Shown in pieces: positions 41,359-51,155 of a stretch of DNA of 64,000 nucleotides. Position 1 is the stretch's first letter; every line of letters begins with the position of its first letter. The notes beneath the pieces are model-generated. The model made no database searches. It was not told where the DNA came from and was given only the letters and a program-made list of their open reading frames with translations. This stretch comes from Neolewinella xylanilytica. Lineage in GTDB: Bacteria; Bacteroidota; Bacteroidia; Chitinophagales; Saprospiraceae. Location: the NCBI RefSeq assembly GCF_002934605.1, contig NZ_PTJC01000005.1, forward strand, positions 1,550,001 to 1,614,000, given 5' to 3'. The translations under genes were made by a program, and so were the position numbers.

Positions 41359-43914
41359 CTACTGGCTGCTGGCGTCGTAGGTAACGACCTGGTTGGGGCC
41401 CACCCCGTCAAAACGGTACTCGTTGTTACTGACTTTGTAGTACAGCTTTGGCCGCACCAGGGTGAACTCGAACTTATCGAGGGGATTCATCGCCGCATCG
41501 AATTTAAAGCCCGGCACGTTGGTCACGATCGGCATACCGTGGATTTCCATTTCCACGTCCGTACGGAAATTGGTCCGCCCGGCGTCGCCCGCCCCGGTAA
41601 CCAGCGCCCCGTGGGATATGCGGCGATCGTCGATGTCGTCCGACCTGCCCCCCTGCCACACCGCGAGGCTGTTGCGCATGAGCAACGATTGGGGCGGGCT
41701 CCGGAAAACCTGGTCGAAGTTTCCGATAAACTCGAAGTCGTTGATTTTCGATACTCCGCCAATGGTAAAGGCCGTCTCCCCGTTCTGGCCCACGCCGCTC
41801 ACGCTCGTCAGGTCGGTCTCCTCCGGACCCGATCCGGTCGCACCGAAGATGGACGAGACCACCCCGCTACCCCGCAAGCCGTTGATGAACAAGCCCGGCG
41901 ATTTGATACTGATCAGCGCATCCACATCGATCGCGGACATGGTGCAATCCTCTATCGTTACTCTTCCCCCCGCGGTCGCCGACCATTGGTTGATGTCATT
42001 ATTCAGGATCACGCCATCCCCGCCCATCTGTACGAATTCGCAGTCGCGGAAGAGGGTATTGCCGGTAGTCAGGCCGACTGACATCACCCCGATGGGTTGG
42101 TTTCCACCCATCGGGGAAGCCCGCTCCGTATTTTTTGCGTCGAAGAAGAAGTAGTCACCGATAAACTTCGTTCCCTCCGAAAATTCAATGATGGCGTGTT
42201 TGATGTTGATCCAGCGGGTCCCCGTACTCACGAAATTGGTCATGCTGCGGGCGATTTGTGAGCCGACCCACTGACCCGGCGCGGCCTCGATCACGCAGTC
42301 TTTCATCCGAAAGTTCAGGCCGCCGTCGCCGTTCAGGGTCAGCCCGCCTTTCTCGTTCGCTTTGTACAGCATATGGACGCGCTCCGCTCCGCAGTCCACC
42401 AAATTGGATACGGTAAAGGCATTGTAGTTGGCCCGGACAGACATATCCCGCACCCAGCCGCCGCGCAGCGTCCGGGTTGCCAGGAACAGGGTCCGGCTCT
42501 TCATCACCCGTAGCTCGTTTTCCGCATACCTGGTACCCGCCGGGTCATTGAATTTTCCCGCTACGTTCTCGATGGTGTAGGTGTTATTCCCGTCGTCCGA
42601 TACCAGTCGGAACAAGTTGTTGCCGTATGAGAAGGTCTTATCGGGCCCGCCCGGCGCTTTTCGACTGGCGAAACCGGGGTCTCGGTTGAACTGAACCTGC
42701 ACGGTCCGGCCCTCCACAGGCATCGTAAAGGCACTTAGTCCGCCAATGCTGCTCGCATTCTCCACGCTCAGGTCTCGTTGAAACGGATACTCGAAGATGA
42801 TCCGGGCACCCCGAATCTCCCGCACCACGTTGAACTGGCCGCCGTCGACGTCGAAGCCCATCCCGCCGTTGCGGGCAAACACCGTCTGGCCCGACTTGAA
42901 AATCCCCGCCATGGACGCGTCCTTCAAGTCCAGGTAGTTCTGCCCGGCGTTGACCTGGTCCGTAAAGGTGGCCTGGAACTCCAGGTTCGAGTCGGAGTCG
43001 GTCCACCCGAGCGACCGTGCCGGACTGTACTCAATGCCTCCGGGCTGAAAACCATCGGCGTTGTAGCGCTCACAGAGGAGGTAGGTTTTTCCCATCCCCT
43101 GGCCGTACACCTCAATACTGTCGTAGAGTACGTCCTCGCTGTTCTCGTAGCGCAAGTGCAGCGTGAGGGCTCCTTTGCTCACCCGGTGTTTGCCCCGCTC
43201 CCGACCGAAGAGGGTACGGACCCCATCCGTGGTATCGACCATGGCGTAGCCCCCGTATCCGAACTCTATGCGGCCCTTCCCCTTGACCGCGGCCAGCGCC
43301 TTGCGGTATCCGTGGTAGCTCTTCGTTCCGTAACTTTTTAGCTCCAGGTCGGAGGAGTCGAATACCGCATCCGGTTTGGAACCGAACCAGTCTACCTTCG
43401 CGTATTTTTTGCCCAGATGAACGTGCCCCTCTCCGATAAAAATCTCCTTAAACGGGGCGTTCACCGCTCCATTTATGGTAAGGTCGACCGCGTTGTCCAG
43501 CAACTGGAACTGCCCCGGCCCTTCCTGGAAAGTGAAGTTAATGCGGTCGGAGAGCTCCAGGTCCTCCCGGAGGTATACTTTTTGCCGCAGGATAATCAGG
43601 ATCTCCTCGTCGGGGTCCAGCGCGCGTAAATACGCTTCGGTAACGTCTACCTCCTGTTTTCCTTCGGAGGTAATGACTTCGGAAGGACTTCCCGGGTCGA
43701 CCGGACTCGCGGCCCCGGCAAGCGAAAAATTGTCGACGGACTGACCGAGCAGGTTAGTCGCTACCGTCATCGCAACCAGATCCCCGGCATGCAAACCCCT
43801 TCGATTCGCATCCTGGGCCGTAAGCGTCGGGTAGGAGCTTACGGCCCACAGGCAGCATATGGCGGTTCGGATAAGAGAGGTTAGGGATAGAGCGGATAGC
43901 GGGTATTCCGTCAT
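41359..43914 (-). CDS. Secreted right-handed beta-helix protein, pectate-lyase/tailspike-like
   Basis: An 851-aa exported protein. ATG 43914 gives a signal peptide (TAICCLWAVSSYPTLTAQ). After an N-terminal region with LRQKVYLREDLELSDRINF, the protein has repeated short beta-strand coils with ladders of G, N and hydrophobics (FRDCEFVQMGGDGVILNND, VTIEDCTMSAIDVDALIS), typical of pectin-lyase-fold helices. No known catalytic site was identified, so either glycan binding or hydrolysis is possible. The sequence lacks a T9SS C-terminal motif and ends YDASSQ. A homologous family was not recognised. Position next to tmRNA, a frequent insertion site, hints at acquisition (inference). Confidence 0.75.
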   Translation of the reverse strand: MTEYPLSALSLTSLIRTAICCLWAVSSYPTLTAQDANRRGLHAGDLVAMTVATNLLGQSVDNFSLAGAASPVDPGSPSEVITSEGKQEVDVTEAYLRALDPDEEILIILRQKVYLREDLELSDRINFTFQEGPGQFQLLDNAVDLTINGAVNAPFKEIFIGEGHVHLGKKYAKVDWFGSKPDAVFDSSDLELKSYGTKSYHGYRKALAAVKGKGRIEFGYGGYAMVDTTDGVRTLFGRERGKHRVSKGALTLHLRYENSEDVLYDSIEVYGQGMGKTYLLCERYNADGFQPGGIEYSPARSLGWTDSDSNLEFQATFTDQVNAGQNYLDLKDASMAGIFKSGQTVFARNGGMGFDVDGGQFNVVREIRGARIIFEYPFQRDLSVENASSIGGLSAFTMPVEGRTVQVQFNRDPGFASRKAPGGPDKTFSYGNNLFRLVSDDGNNTYTIENVAGKFNDPAGTRYAENELRVMKSRTLFLATRTLRGGWVRDMSVRANYNAFTVSNLVDCGAERVHMLYKANEKGGLTLNGDGGLNFRMKDCVIEAAPGQWVGSQIARSMTNFVSTGTRWINIKHAIIEFSEGTKFIGDYFFFDAKNTERASPMGGNQPIGVMSVGLTTGNTLFRDCEFVQMGGDGVILNNDINQWSATAGGRVTIEDCTMSAIDVDALISIKSPGLFINGLRGSGVVSSIFGATGSGPEETDLTSVSGVGQNGETAFTIGGVSKINDFEFIGNFDQVFRSPPQSLLMRNSLAVWQGGRSDDIDDRRISHGALVTGAGDAGRTNFRTDVEMEIHGMPIVTNVPGFKFDAAMNPLDKFEFTLVRPKLYYKVSNNEYRFDGVGPNQVVTYDASSQ

Positions 43915-44125
43915 GCTGGAAGGCTTGTGTGCTGGTGGATAAATCGGTGCGGGGGAAATCGGCCGGCTACGCCCCCCCACACACAATACGCACGGAACCT
44001 ACCGCCTGGTTGTTGCCGCTCCTGACAATTAACGTATTCCGTTGCCCACTGCCACGGCGAAGCTCTGGAAGGTGGGAGGGGGACCCCCTAATTTAAACCG
44101 AGGATGCCTTCGGACGGAACGTCCC

Positions 44126-44389
44126 TTACATCTTCATCCGAATGGGAACTTCCCCGAAGTACCGGTGGAACATGCTCTTGCCGTTCAGGCTTTTGGCGGA
44201 CTTCCGGGCCTCCTGCTCGGTACAGGGAGCCATGGCCTCGATGGCGGAGGGATGAATCAGCAGCTGCCGGTCCAGCAGCACCGGAGCAAGCCGCACCATG
44301 TCTGGAATTTCAGTTGCTCCCTCTCCAAGCGCGGCAACGAACCGCATTTTAGACTTCAGGGTAATGACGTAGTAGGAACGTTCAGACAT
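44126..44389 (-). CDS. Small protein of unknown function (87 aa)
   Basis: ATG 44389 (MSERSYYVITLKSKMRFVAA) preferred over 44398. It is a soluble, mixed alpha/beta small protein: two strands, then PDMVRLAPVLLDRQLLIHPS and TEQEARKSAKSLNGKSMFHRYF. No family recognised and no catalytic motif. It is alone between the beta-helix gene and the T9SS amylase on the same strand. A small GC hairpin (AGGGG-GAC-CCCCT) lies 37 bp past its stop. Confidence 0.5.
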   Translation of the reverse strand: MSERSYYVITLKSKMRFVAALGEGATEIPDMVRLAPVLLDRQLLIHPSAIEAMAPCTEQEARKSAKSLNGKSMFHRYFGEVPIRMKM

Positions 44390-44485
44390 AGTGGACAATA
44401 GCTAATTCGAGTAATGAAAAGACAACAGGCGATCAGCGGCCATTCGGATAACAAACGGCCTGACCGACATTGACAACGCGTGGGT

Positions 44486-47400
44486 TTATTGTAGTAACAA
44501 CGCATTGACCGCGGAAGTGCCTTCCGCGCGGATTTGAATAAAATACGTTCCGGCGGGGAGATCCCCCAAAGCGCTTTCCAACCGCTGCGGGCCGGCGCTT
44601 AGTTGTCCGTCGTAAAGGTTACGGACCGGCCGGCCCATCAGGTCGAGCAACCGTACGTTCACCGGGGAGGCACCCTCTAGCGTGAACGTAGTCACTACTT
44701 GCCCCGCCGTCGGGTTCGGACTGAGGGTGAAGCGGAAACGGTCGACCGCAAGGTCGTTGGTAGCGGTGAGCCGACCACCGTCCCGGGCCACGTCCTGCGA
44801 CAGGTACAGGTGGTATTCCCCCGGCGCGAGCTCGATCGCTGCGGCTGGATCGATTACTTCCAAGGTTTGTCCGCCGAAGTAATCGTACCAGGTGCCCGCC
44901 CTTGGGAACGGATTGGCTACCGTTCTGCTTGTTACGCCGAAATTACCGATCACCGCCGCCGCGCCATCGGCACTACTGAGGTGGACGTATTTGGTTTCCC
45001 CGGCAAAACTGGCGGAGGTCACCTCCCCGTGGAAGTAATCGTAGTTATTACGGACGTACAGTAGGTCCGCGATCGTGTGGTACAGGTCCTGTCGGTTCGG
45101 ATCGTCCCGGTACTCCCAAACGATGGGCTTCGGGCCGGTCCGGCAGGGCTCGCTGACGGTACCGTCCTCGCAGTAATTGATTGGGTAGTCGTAGCCGAGT
45201 TCACCGAACTGCCACAGCATCTTCGGGCCGGGCAGGCTATAAAAGAAGGCGGAAGCGAGTTCCGCTCGGTCGAGCGCCGTAGGCAGTTCGGTGATGTCGT
45301 AGCTCCCGCTGCCGTTGCCGAACTGCACGTTTTTGTAGACCATGCGCTCCTCGTCGTGGCTTTCCATGTAGGCAAGCAGGCTAGGCTGTTCGAAGCCCCG
45401 GTTGTCGGCCAGGGCGGAGGCGAAATCGGATTTGCTGTCCTCGTTATAGCCCATCGCACCCTCCAGGTAGGCGTCGTGGGGTTGGCCGCCCGACCAGAAG
45501 TACATTCCCTTGCCGTACTGCGCCAGTTCGTTCTCCTCCCGGCTTTCCCCGAGGTGCTCCATGATGACGTAGGCTTCGGGATCCACCGACCAGACCTGGT
45601 CGGCGTACTCCTTGATAATCGCGACGCGGGACGCATCGTAGGCATTCCAACCGGGGATGTCGGTACTTACATTCTGGGTGAAGCCTTTACTCAGGTCGAA
45701 ACGGAAACCATCCACGTGGAATTCCCGCAGCCAGTAGGCCAGGGTGGTCTTCACGTACTCCCGGGTCAACGCGCTTTCGTGGTTCAGGTCGCTGCCTACA
45801 TTGAAGGGATGGCGGGCGGTCACGTTGGCGTAGGGGTTATTCGGTCCGGGGTAGAACGACTGTTCTCCGGGCCACATCCCGATCAGCGGGCTCTCCCCGA
45901 AGGCATGGTTATAGACAACGTCCAGAATGACGGCTATGCCCCGCTGGTGGGCGGCGTCGACGAACCGCTTCAGGCCTTCCGGTGCCCCGTAGTACTTATC
46001 CAGCGCCATGTGAAAACTCACGTTATAGCCCCAACTGATGTTCCCTTCGAATTCGGTGACGGGCAGCAGTTCGATCGCGTTGACCCCCAGGCGGGCCAGG
46101 TAGTCGATGGTATCGGTCAGGGTCTGGTAGTCGTGGGCGGCGATAAAGTCACGAATCAACAACTCGTACACGACCATCCGTTCCGGGTCTGGTGCCTCGA
46201 AGTCCGTAACGGTCCAGTCGTACGCCGGTGCATCCAGGCGGACCCAAGTGAGTATCCCGTCCGCCTTCTCCGAGGGGTAGGGGGGGATACCCGGAAAGGT
46301 CGTCTCCGGGATGAAGGGGTCATCGTCCGGATCGAGTACCAGGGTACTGTAGGGGTCCGCGAAGCGGCCGTCGTCGTCAATGGCGTACTGGTACAGCAGG
46401 TCTTCCGCCGGCAGGTCTTCCGCTTCGATTTTGAGCCAGAAGGAGGTGTCGTTGGGGGAACGCACCATCCGGGATGCGGCCGTCGGCGACCAATTGTTGA
46501 AGTTGCCCACCACGAATACGTCGGATTTTTGCGGCGCGCGCAGGTGTAATAGCATTCCCCCGTCAGACGTAGGGGTGGCTCCGGGACGAGCGTCATCCGG
46601 AACCGCGGCAACCTCCGGAGATCCGGTGATGAAGGTAACGGTGGTGTAGGCGGATGCTCCCAGGTAAGTAGCCGTAATGGTGTAGGTAGTGACGTCACCC
46701 TCCGGTAGCGTCACCGATTCGGTAACGGTAGCGGAATTGGTCGTGGCGATCACGGTGGTGCCGTCCGAAATTTCCAGATCGGCCGTGACGTAGGAAGTCG
46801 CTGCAATGGTGTACGCTTCTCCGGGATCAGCCTGGATAACCGAACTACCGGGAGCCGTGAGATCCACCACGAGTTGGCCGCTGATCCGAAAAGAATCGGC
46901 TGCTGCTTCGGTGTTGTTGCTCGCCACCGCCCGGATAGTGTGCATCCCCGGGGTAAGTAGTCGTACGTCGTAGGACAAGTCCGTAGCCGTGGTAGTCGTC
47001 AGCAGGCTATCGTTATCGTAAAGCGATATGGTGGCCTCCGAAGTGGTACCGACCGTCACCGGCAGTGGCCGTCCGAGGGCGTAGGTCGGGGTTCCCGGGT
47101 TGCCGGCCAGATTAATGGCCAATTCGGAACCATTGCTGACGGCTACGAAGATGTCGGCGTTACCGGTGGCTTTGCCTTCCCGGTTGCCGGTGGCGTCCCG
47201 GAATACCAGGGCCAGCCGCAGGATATCTTCCGCTTCGGGTACATTGAAGTATTCCCGAAGACTGGGGCTGAAGGTGTAGGTGTAGGTATTGGGCGCGCCG
47301 TCGACGGGGCTGAGCTTCCATGCTTCGTTGGCTTGTCCCCACGTGGTGGCCGTATACCGCCATTCCACGTCCGTGGCGCTTTCGGAAGTAACCACTCCGG

Positions 47401-47575
47401 TGTGCAGGTAAACGTCGCAGTTGCAGTCGTTGAGCCCGCCGGTGCCGAGGCTGGCATCAAAGGTTATGGTGAGGGGTTGGTCGGCGACCGGCGCGGCCGG
47501 ATTCGTCGTAATAAGTTGGGCGTTTGCAAGGGCTCCGGCCACAAGGACCAGCATGAGGGTAAAGATTTGGTGCAT
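44486..47575 (-). CDS. Secreted multidomain GH13 alpha-amylase with T9SS C-terminal signal
   Basis: A 1029-aa enzyme: signal peptide (MLVLVAGALANAQ), two N-terminal beta-sandwich modules (about 20-290), a glycogen-binding E-set/CBM48-like domain (VFVVGNFNNWSPTAASRM, residues 350-450), the GH13 barrel (about 470-830), and a C-terminal beta module. Catalytic residues are in DGFRFDLSKGF (nucleophile), VIMEHLGE (acid/base) and YMESHDEERM. The last about 80 residues (RFTLSPNPTAGQVVTTF, then LPAGTYFIQI) are a type IX secretion sorting domain, so the enzyme is exported through the outer membrane and probably anchored. It would degrade starch-like polymers outside the cell. Confidence 0.93.
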   Translation of the reverse strand: MHQIFTLMLVLVAGALANAQLITTNPAAPVADQPLTITFDASLGTGGLNDCNCDVYLHTGVVTSESATDVEWRYTATTWGQANEAWKLSPVDGAPNTYTYTFSPSLREYFNVPEAEDILRLALVFRDATGNREGKATGNADIFVAVSNGSELAINLAGNPGTPTYALGRPLPVTVGTTSEATISLYDNDSLLTTTTATDLSYDVRLLTPGMHTIRAVASNNTEAAADSFRISGQLVVDLTAPGSSVIQADPGEAYTIAATSYVTADLEISDGTTVIATTNSATVTESVTLPEGDVTTYTITATYLGASAYTTVTFITGSPEVAAVPDDARPGATPTSDGGMLLHLRAPQKSDVFVVGNFNNWSPTAASRMVRSPNDTSFWLKIEAEDLPAEDLLYQYAIDDDGRFADPYSTLVLDPDDDPFIPETTFPGIPPYPSEKADGILTWVRLDAPAYDWTVTDFEAPDPERMVVYELLIRDFIAAHDYQTLTDTIDYLARLGVNAIELLPVTEFEGNISWGYNVSFHMALDKYYGAPEGLKRFVDAAHQRGIAVILDVVYNHAFGESPLIGMWPGEQSFYPGPNNPYANVTARHPFNVGSDLNHESALTREYVKTTLAYWLREFHVDGFRFDLSKGFTQNVSTDIPGWNAYDASRVAIIKEYADQVWSVDPEAYVIMEHLGESREENELAQYGKGMYFWSGGQPHDAYLEGAMGYNEDSKSDFASALADNRGFEQPSLLAYMESHDEERMVYKNVQFGNGSGSYDITELPTALDRAELASAFFYSLPGPKMLWQFGELGYDYPINYCEDGTVSEPCRTGPKPIVWEYRDDPNRQDLYHTIADLLYVRNNYDYFHGEVTSASFAGETKYVHLSSADGAAAVIGNFGVTSRTVANPFPRAGTWYDYFGGQTLEVIDPAAAIELAPGEYHLYLSQDVARDGGRLTATNDLAVDRFRFTLSPNPTAGQVVTTFTLEGASPVNVRLLDLMGRPVRNLYDGQLSAGPQRLESALGDLPAGTYFIQIRAEGTSAVNALLLQ

Positions 47576-47631
47576 GATCGGGCGGTTAGGGTAAACGGGA
47601 AAAAGAAAACTAGCGGAGCGGGTAAATATAA

Positions 47632-47661
47632 AAGCCCCCCGGAAGTAAATCCGGAGGGCTT
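47632..47661 (-). terminator. Rho-independent terminator after the RRM protein gene
   Basis: AAGCCCCCCGGA (47632-47643) pairs with TCCGGAGGGCTT (47650-47661), 11 of 12 positions. A T-rich tail (TTTTATATTT) follows on the minus strand. It ends the RNA-binding protein transcript 28 bp past its stop. Confidence 0.8.
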
Positions 47662-47688
47662 CTTATTCAGTCGGAGTGTCCGAAGACA

Positions 47689-48414
<726 letters not shown>

Positions 48415-48586
48415 AATGAGGAAGAAAATGGATAAAACAAATGGTAATGTTGAAGGCAATGCCTAAATAGATATTGTAAGCAAAATCAGATTATACGGTA
48501 GCCAACTCCAAAACCGTGACAGAATAATTAAAAAACAACATTCATCCGAAATGTTCCGGACAGTTGCAAAAATAAGCCCTAAATAG

Positions 48587-49780
48587 ATGGAAAACCTAAC
48601 TTTTTGCGGAATTCTCCTCTTCTTTCTACTTGGATGTCAGGAAATTGGGTCTTCCCGGGAGCCCGATGCCGCGATAGAGGCCTCCATCGGGCAATTGCGC
48701 CGCACGTACGCACCGGATCGCCGCACCGATCGCGTAGAGGTAGCGGTGATCCGCAGCGGCGACAGCGTGGTCTTCGACGGGTATACGACCGTAGCCGCGG
48801 CCGCCGCGTCGCTTGACTCCCTGGTGGCCGCTACCCCGGGAGGGGTCAACCGCGTGCGGCAGCTACCCGCGGCGGAAGGCTACGCGCTGATCCGGGTGTC
48901 GGTAGCCAACATCCGTACCGAGCCGGGCCACTCCAGCGAGTTGACATCGCAAGCGCTGATGGGCACCCCCGTAAGCCTGCTGGACTACCGGGACGGCTGG
49001 TTCCTGATCCGCACGCCCGATCGGTACATCGCCTGGCTGGAGGAGGGGGCGCTGGTCCGGGTTTCGGCTGAGGAATTGGCTGAGTGGTTTTCCGGCGATC
49101 TTGTTGCCTGCGCTCCGGCGCAAACGACCGTTTATGCCACGGATCGGGGTATCGTCTCGGAGCTCGTGGCGGGTGGCCTGGTGAAAAAAATAGGCGATGT
49201 GGCGGGTGATCGGGTACCCATTCGGCTACCCGACGGGCGGACGGGGTACGTAGGCCCGGACGAAATACTCCCCTACGAGCAACTGGCGACGCCGGCATCC
49301 GTGTCCGTGGACGACGTGCTGGCCACCGCCTTCGCCCAGGCCGGCAAACCCTACCTGTGGGGCGGCACCAGTCCGAAGGGGATGGACTGCAGCGGCTTTA
49401 CCAAGACCGCCTACTACCTCAACGGCTACGTCATTCCGCGGGATGCCAGTCAACAGGTGCACGCGGGGGAGGTGGTAACGCTGGACGAGTCCTTCAGCCG
49501 CTTGGAACGGGGCGATTTGCTCTTTTTCGGCAACTACCGCGACGACGGCAGCGAGCGGGTTACCCACGTAGGTTTTTACCTCGGAGACGGTCGCTTTTTG
49601 CACGCCGGGGCCGACAACGGCTACATTACGGAAAATTCGCTGATCGAGGGAACGGCCGACTACGCCGAGCACCGACGCAACAGTCTGCTTCGGGCGCGGC
49701 GGCTCCGCGAGGGGGACCCCGGCGTGGTCCGCATCGATACGGCCTTCGCCGCCGTTTATACGAGATCTTCGTCGCGGTAG
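48587..49780 (+). CDS. NlpC/P60 peptidoglycan endopeptidase lipoprotein with SH3 domains
   Basis: A 397-aa envelope protein. Lipobox LLGC at residues 14-17. Two bacterial SH3-like domains lie at about 95-225 (VSVANIRTEPGHSSELTSQA and VPIRLPDGRTGYVGPDEIL). The NlpC/P60 domain (about 240-395) has catalytic Cys in KGMDCSGFTKTAYY, His in VTHVGFYLGDGRF and the third residue in LHAG. It cleaves peptide cross-bridges between D-gamma-glutamyl and diamino acids. Its stop overlaps the convergent 2TM gene by 25 bp. Confidence 0.93.
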   Translation: MENLTFCGILLFFLLGCQEIGSSREPDAAIEASIGQLRRTYAPDRRTDRVEVAVIRSGDSVVFDGYTTVAAAAASLDSLVAATPGGVNRVRQLPAAEGYALIRVSVANIRTEPGHSSELTSQALMGTPVSLLDYRDGWFLIRTPDRYIAWLEEGALVRVSAEELAEWFSGDLVACAPAQTTVYATDRGIVSELVAGGLVKKIGDVAGDRVPIRLPDGRTGYVGPDEILPYEQLATPASVSVDDVLATAFAQAGKPYLWGGTSPKGMDCSGFTKTAYYLNGYVIPRDASQQVHAGEVVTLDESFSRLERGDLLFFGNYRDDGSERVTHVGFYLGDGRFLHAGADNGYITENSLIEGTADYAEHRRNSLLRARRLREGDPGVVRIDTAFAAVYTRSSSR

Positions 49781-50091
49781 GGGCGCCGGTCGAGTTCCTT
49801 GAGCTCCATCCGGTCCTCCAGGTCCGGCAGGGGAGTGCCCCGCTCCTCCTCGCGGGGGTGGACGTCTTCGGGGTCGGCAAGCGGCCCGTACAAGCTCATG
49901 GCCTGCATGGCGATACCGATGCCCCAGCCGAGAATGGGCCACACGGCCCAACCGATGCTGCCGATGGTGAAGAGGTTGAGGATGATGAAAAACGCGGACA
50001 TGACCAGGTAGGTACGTAAGTGCCGGCGGAAGTCGATCTTCTTCTCCCGGAGGCTTTTGTCGTCGTACTTTTTACTGCGTTGCTTTCTCAT
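49756..50091 (-). CDS. 2TM domain-containing protein
   Basis: A 111-aa protein. The N-terminus is basic (MRKQRSKKYDDKSLREKK), then FRRHLRTYLVMSAFFIILNL and IGWAVWPILGWGIGIAMQAM, the two adjacent helices of the 2TM family (PF13239). A charged tail follows. In histidine kinases of the LytS type this module is fused to a kinase; here it stands alone. It directly follows psd (5 bp), and probably shares its transcript. Confidence 0.85.
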   Translation of the reverse strand: MRKQRSKKYDDKSLREKKIDFRRHLRTYLVMSAFFIILNLFTIGSIGWAVWPILGWGIGIAMQAMSLYGPLADPEDVHPREEERGTPLPDLEDRMELKELDRRPYRDEDLV

Positions 50092-50096
50092 GCTCC

Positions 50097-50747
50097 TTAT
50101 TCAAGCTCGGCGATGACGGTTTTATTGCCCTTTACCTTCTGGCCGATCTCGACCCGGAGGCGGGTACCGATCGGAAGGAAAAGATCAACCCGACTACCGA
50201 ATTTGATAAATCCGAAATCTTCTCCCTGAACCACCTGCTGGCCCTCCTCCAGGTAGTTTTTGATGCGCTTGGCCAACGCGCCGGCGATCTGTCGCAGCAG
50301 GATCTCCGTTTCGCCGGTGTCGATGACCACGGTGGTGCGTTCGTTCTCCGTGCTGCTTTTGGGGTGCCAGGCAACCAGGTATTTTCCGGGGTGATATTTA
50401 TTGTACTTCACCAGTCCGCTTACGGGGTTGCGATTGACGTGCACGTTCACCGGTGACATGAAGATGCTCACCTGCAGCCGTTTGGCGCGAAAGTATTCCG
50501 GTTCGTAGGCCTCCTCGATGACGACGACCTTTCCGTCGGCCGGGGCGTAAACCAGGTGGTCCGCTTCCTCGGGCACCATGCGGCGGGGATTGCGGAAAAA
50601 CTGGAGAATAGTGAGGAAAAATAGACCGGCAGCGATTGCCACGATCGGCAACTGAGCCGGAGCTTTCCAGGCCACGAGGCCGACGATCAGGCCTAGGCCG
50701 ACGAAGAGTAACGCCAACATCCGGCGACCTTCCGGATGTATTCGCAT
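50097..50747 (-). CDS. psd: Phosphatidylserine decarboxylase, short (PSD-A-like) type
   Basis: A 216-aa pyruvoyl enzyme that makes phosphatidylethanolamine. The ATG at 50747 (MRIHPEGRRMLALLF) is chosen over an upstream TTG. Two N-terminal helices anchor it in the membrane. VYAPADGKVVVIEEA, VSIFMSPVNVHVNRNPVSG and the self-cleavage region FIKFGSRVDLFLP (Ser becomes the pyruvoyl group; GSR replaces the LGST of the long form) are visible. The length fits the short class. TAAAGATA (50847-50854), a near -7 element in reverse, lies about 100 bp upstream. Confidence 0.93.
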   Translation of the reverse strand: MRIHPEGRRMLALLFVGLGLIVGLVAWKAPAQLPIVAIAAGLFFLTILQFFRNPRRMVPEEADHLVYAPADGKVVVIEEAYEPEYFRAKRLQVSIFMSPVNVHVNRNPVSGLVKYNKYHPGKYLVAWHPKSSTENERTTVVIDTGETEILLRQIAGALAKRIKNYLEEGQQVVQGEDFGFIKFGSRVDLFLPIGTRLRVEIGQKVKGNKTVIAELE

Positions 50748-50759
50748 GGGTTTACGCAA

Positions 50760-51125
50760 GGCAGGGTGGTTTAGTAGCAGACAATGAGCTGGCTTTCGGG
50801 GATATGTCAGAGGATAACAGGGTGGAGGGGGTAGAGTTTGTTACCGTAAAGATATGGATCTAACAATCTGAAGAATTACTACCGACGGCAGGGTGCTAAC
50901 GCACGGATGGGCCATCGGTCGGTTCCGCATGTTTCCCGTGCTAACAGCAAGGGTGGCTGTACAACGTCGGGTGACCTACCGATCGGTACGCCCGGAAGAT
51001 AAATACCTTTTCCTAGGTGCTCAATGATTTTTCTCCGGTCGCCGCGGGTCGCGGGTCCGGGTTCACGAAGCGGACTGCCACCGCGACAACGGTAGCGGCG
51101 ACGCGCGCCAAAACCGGAGGAAAGT
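50760..51125. other. Spacer between divergent psd and LysE-type genes
   Basis: About 370 bp without a gene. It holds the near-consensus promoter element for psd (TATCTTTA on the minus strand, 50847-50854), another candidate TACCTTTT on the plus strand (51004-51011), and the phrase TGCTAAC at two places flanking a CACGG/CCGTG inverted pair (50896-50955). No other structure noticed. Confidence 0.5.
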
Positions 51126-51133
51126 TACCTTTG
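51126..51133 (+). promoter_or_regulatory. -7 element of the LysE - acyl-CoA dehydrogenase - deacetylase/methyltransferase transcript
   Basis: TACCTTTG, an exact TAnnTTTG, 22 bp before the ATG at 51156. A matching TTTG at -33 is not evident. It argues against the longer GTG start at 51138. Confidence 0.55.
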
Positions 51134-51155
51134 GGCGGTGGAAACCTTGAACGCC

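Noticed and set aside
51138-51155. GTG start for the LysE exporter
   Set aside because: It lies only 5 bp after the -7 promoter box, at or before the likely transcription start; the ATG at 51156 is preferred.
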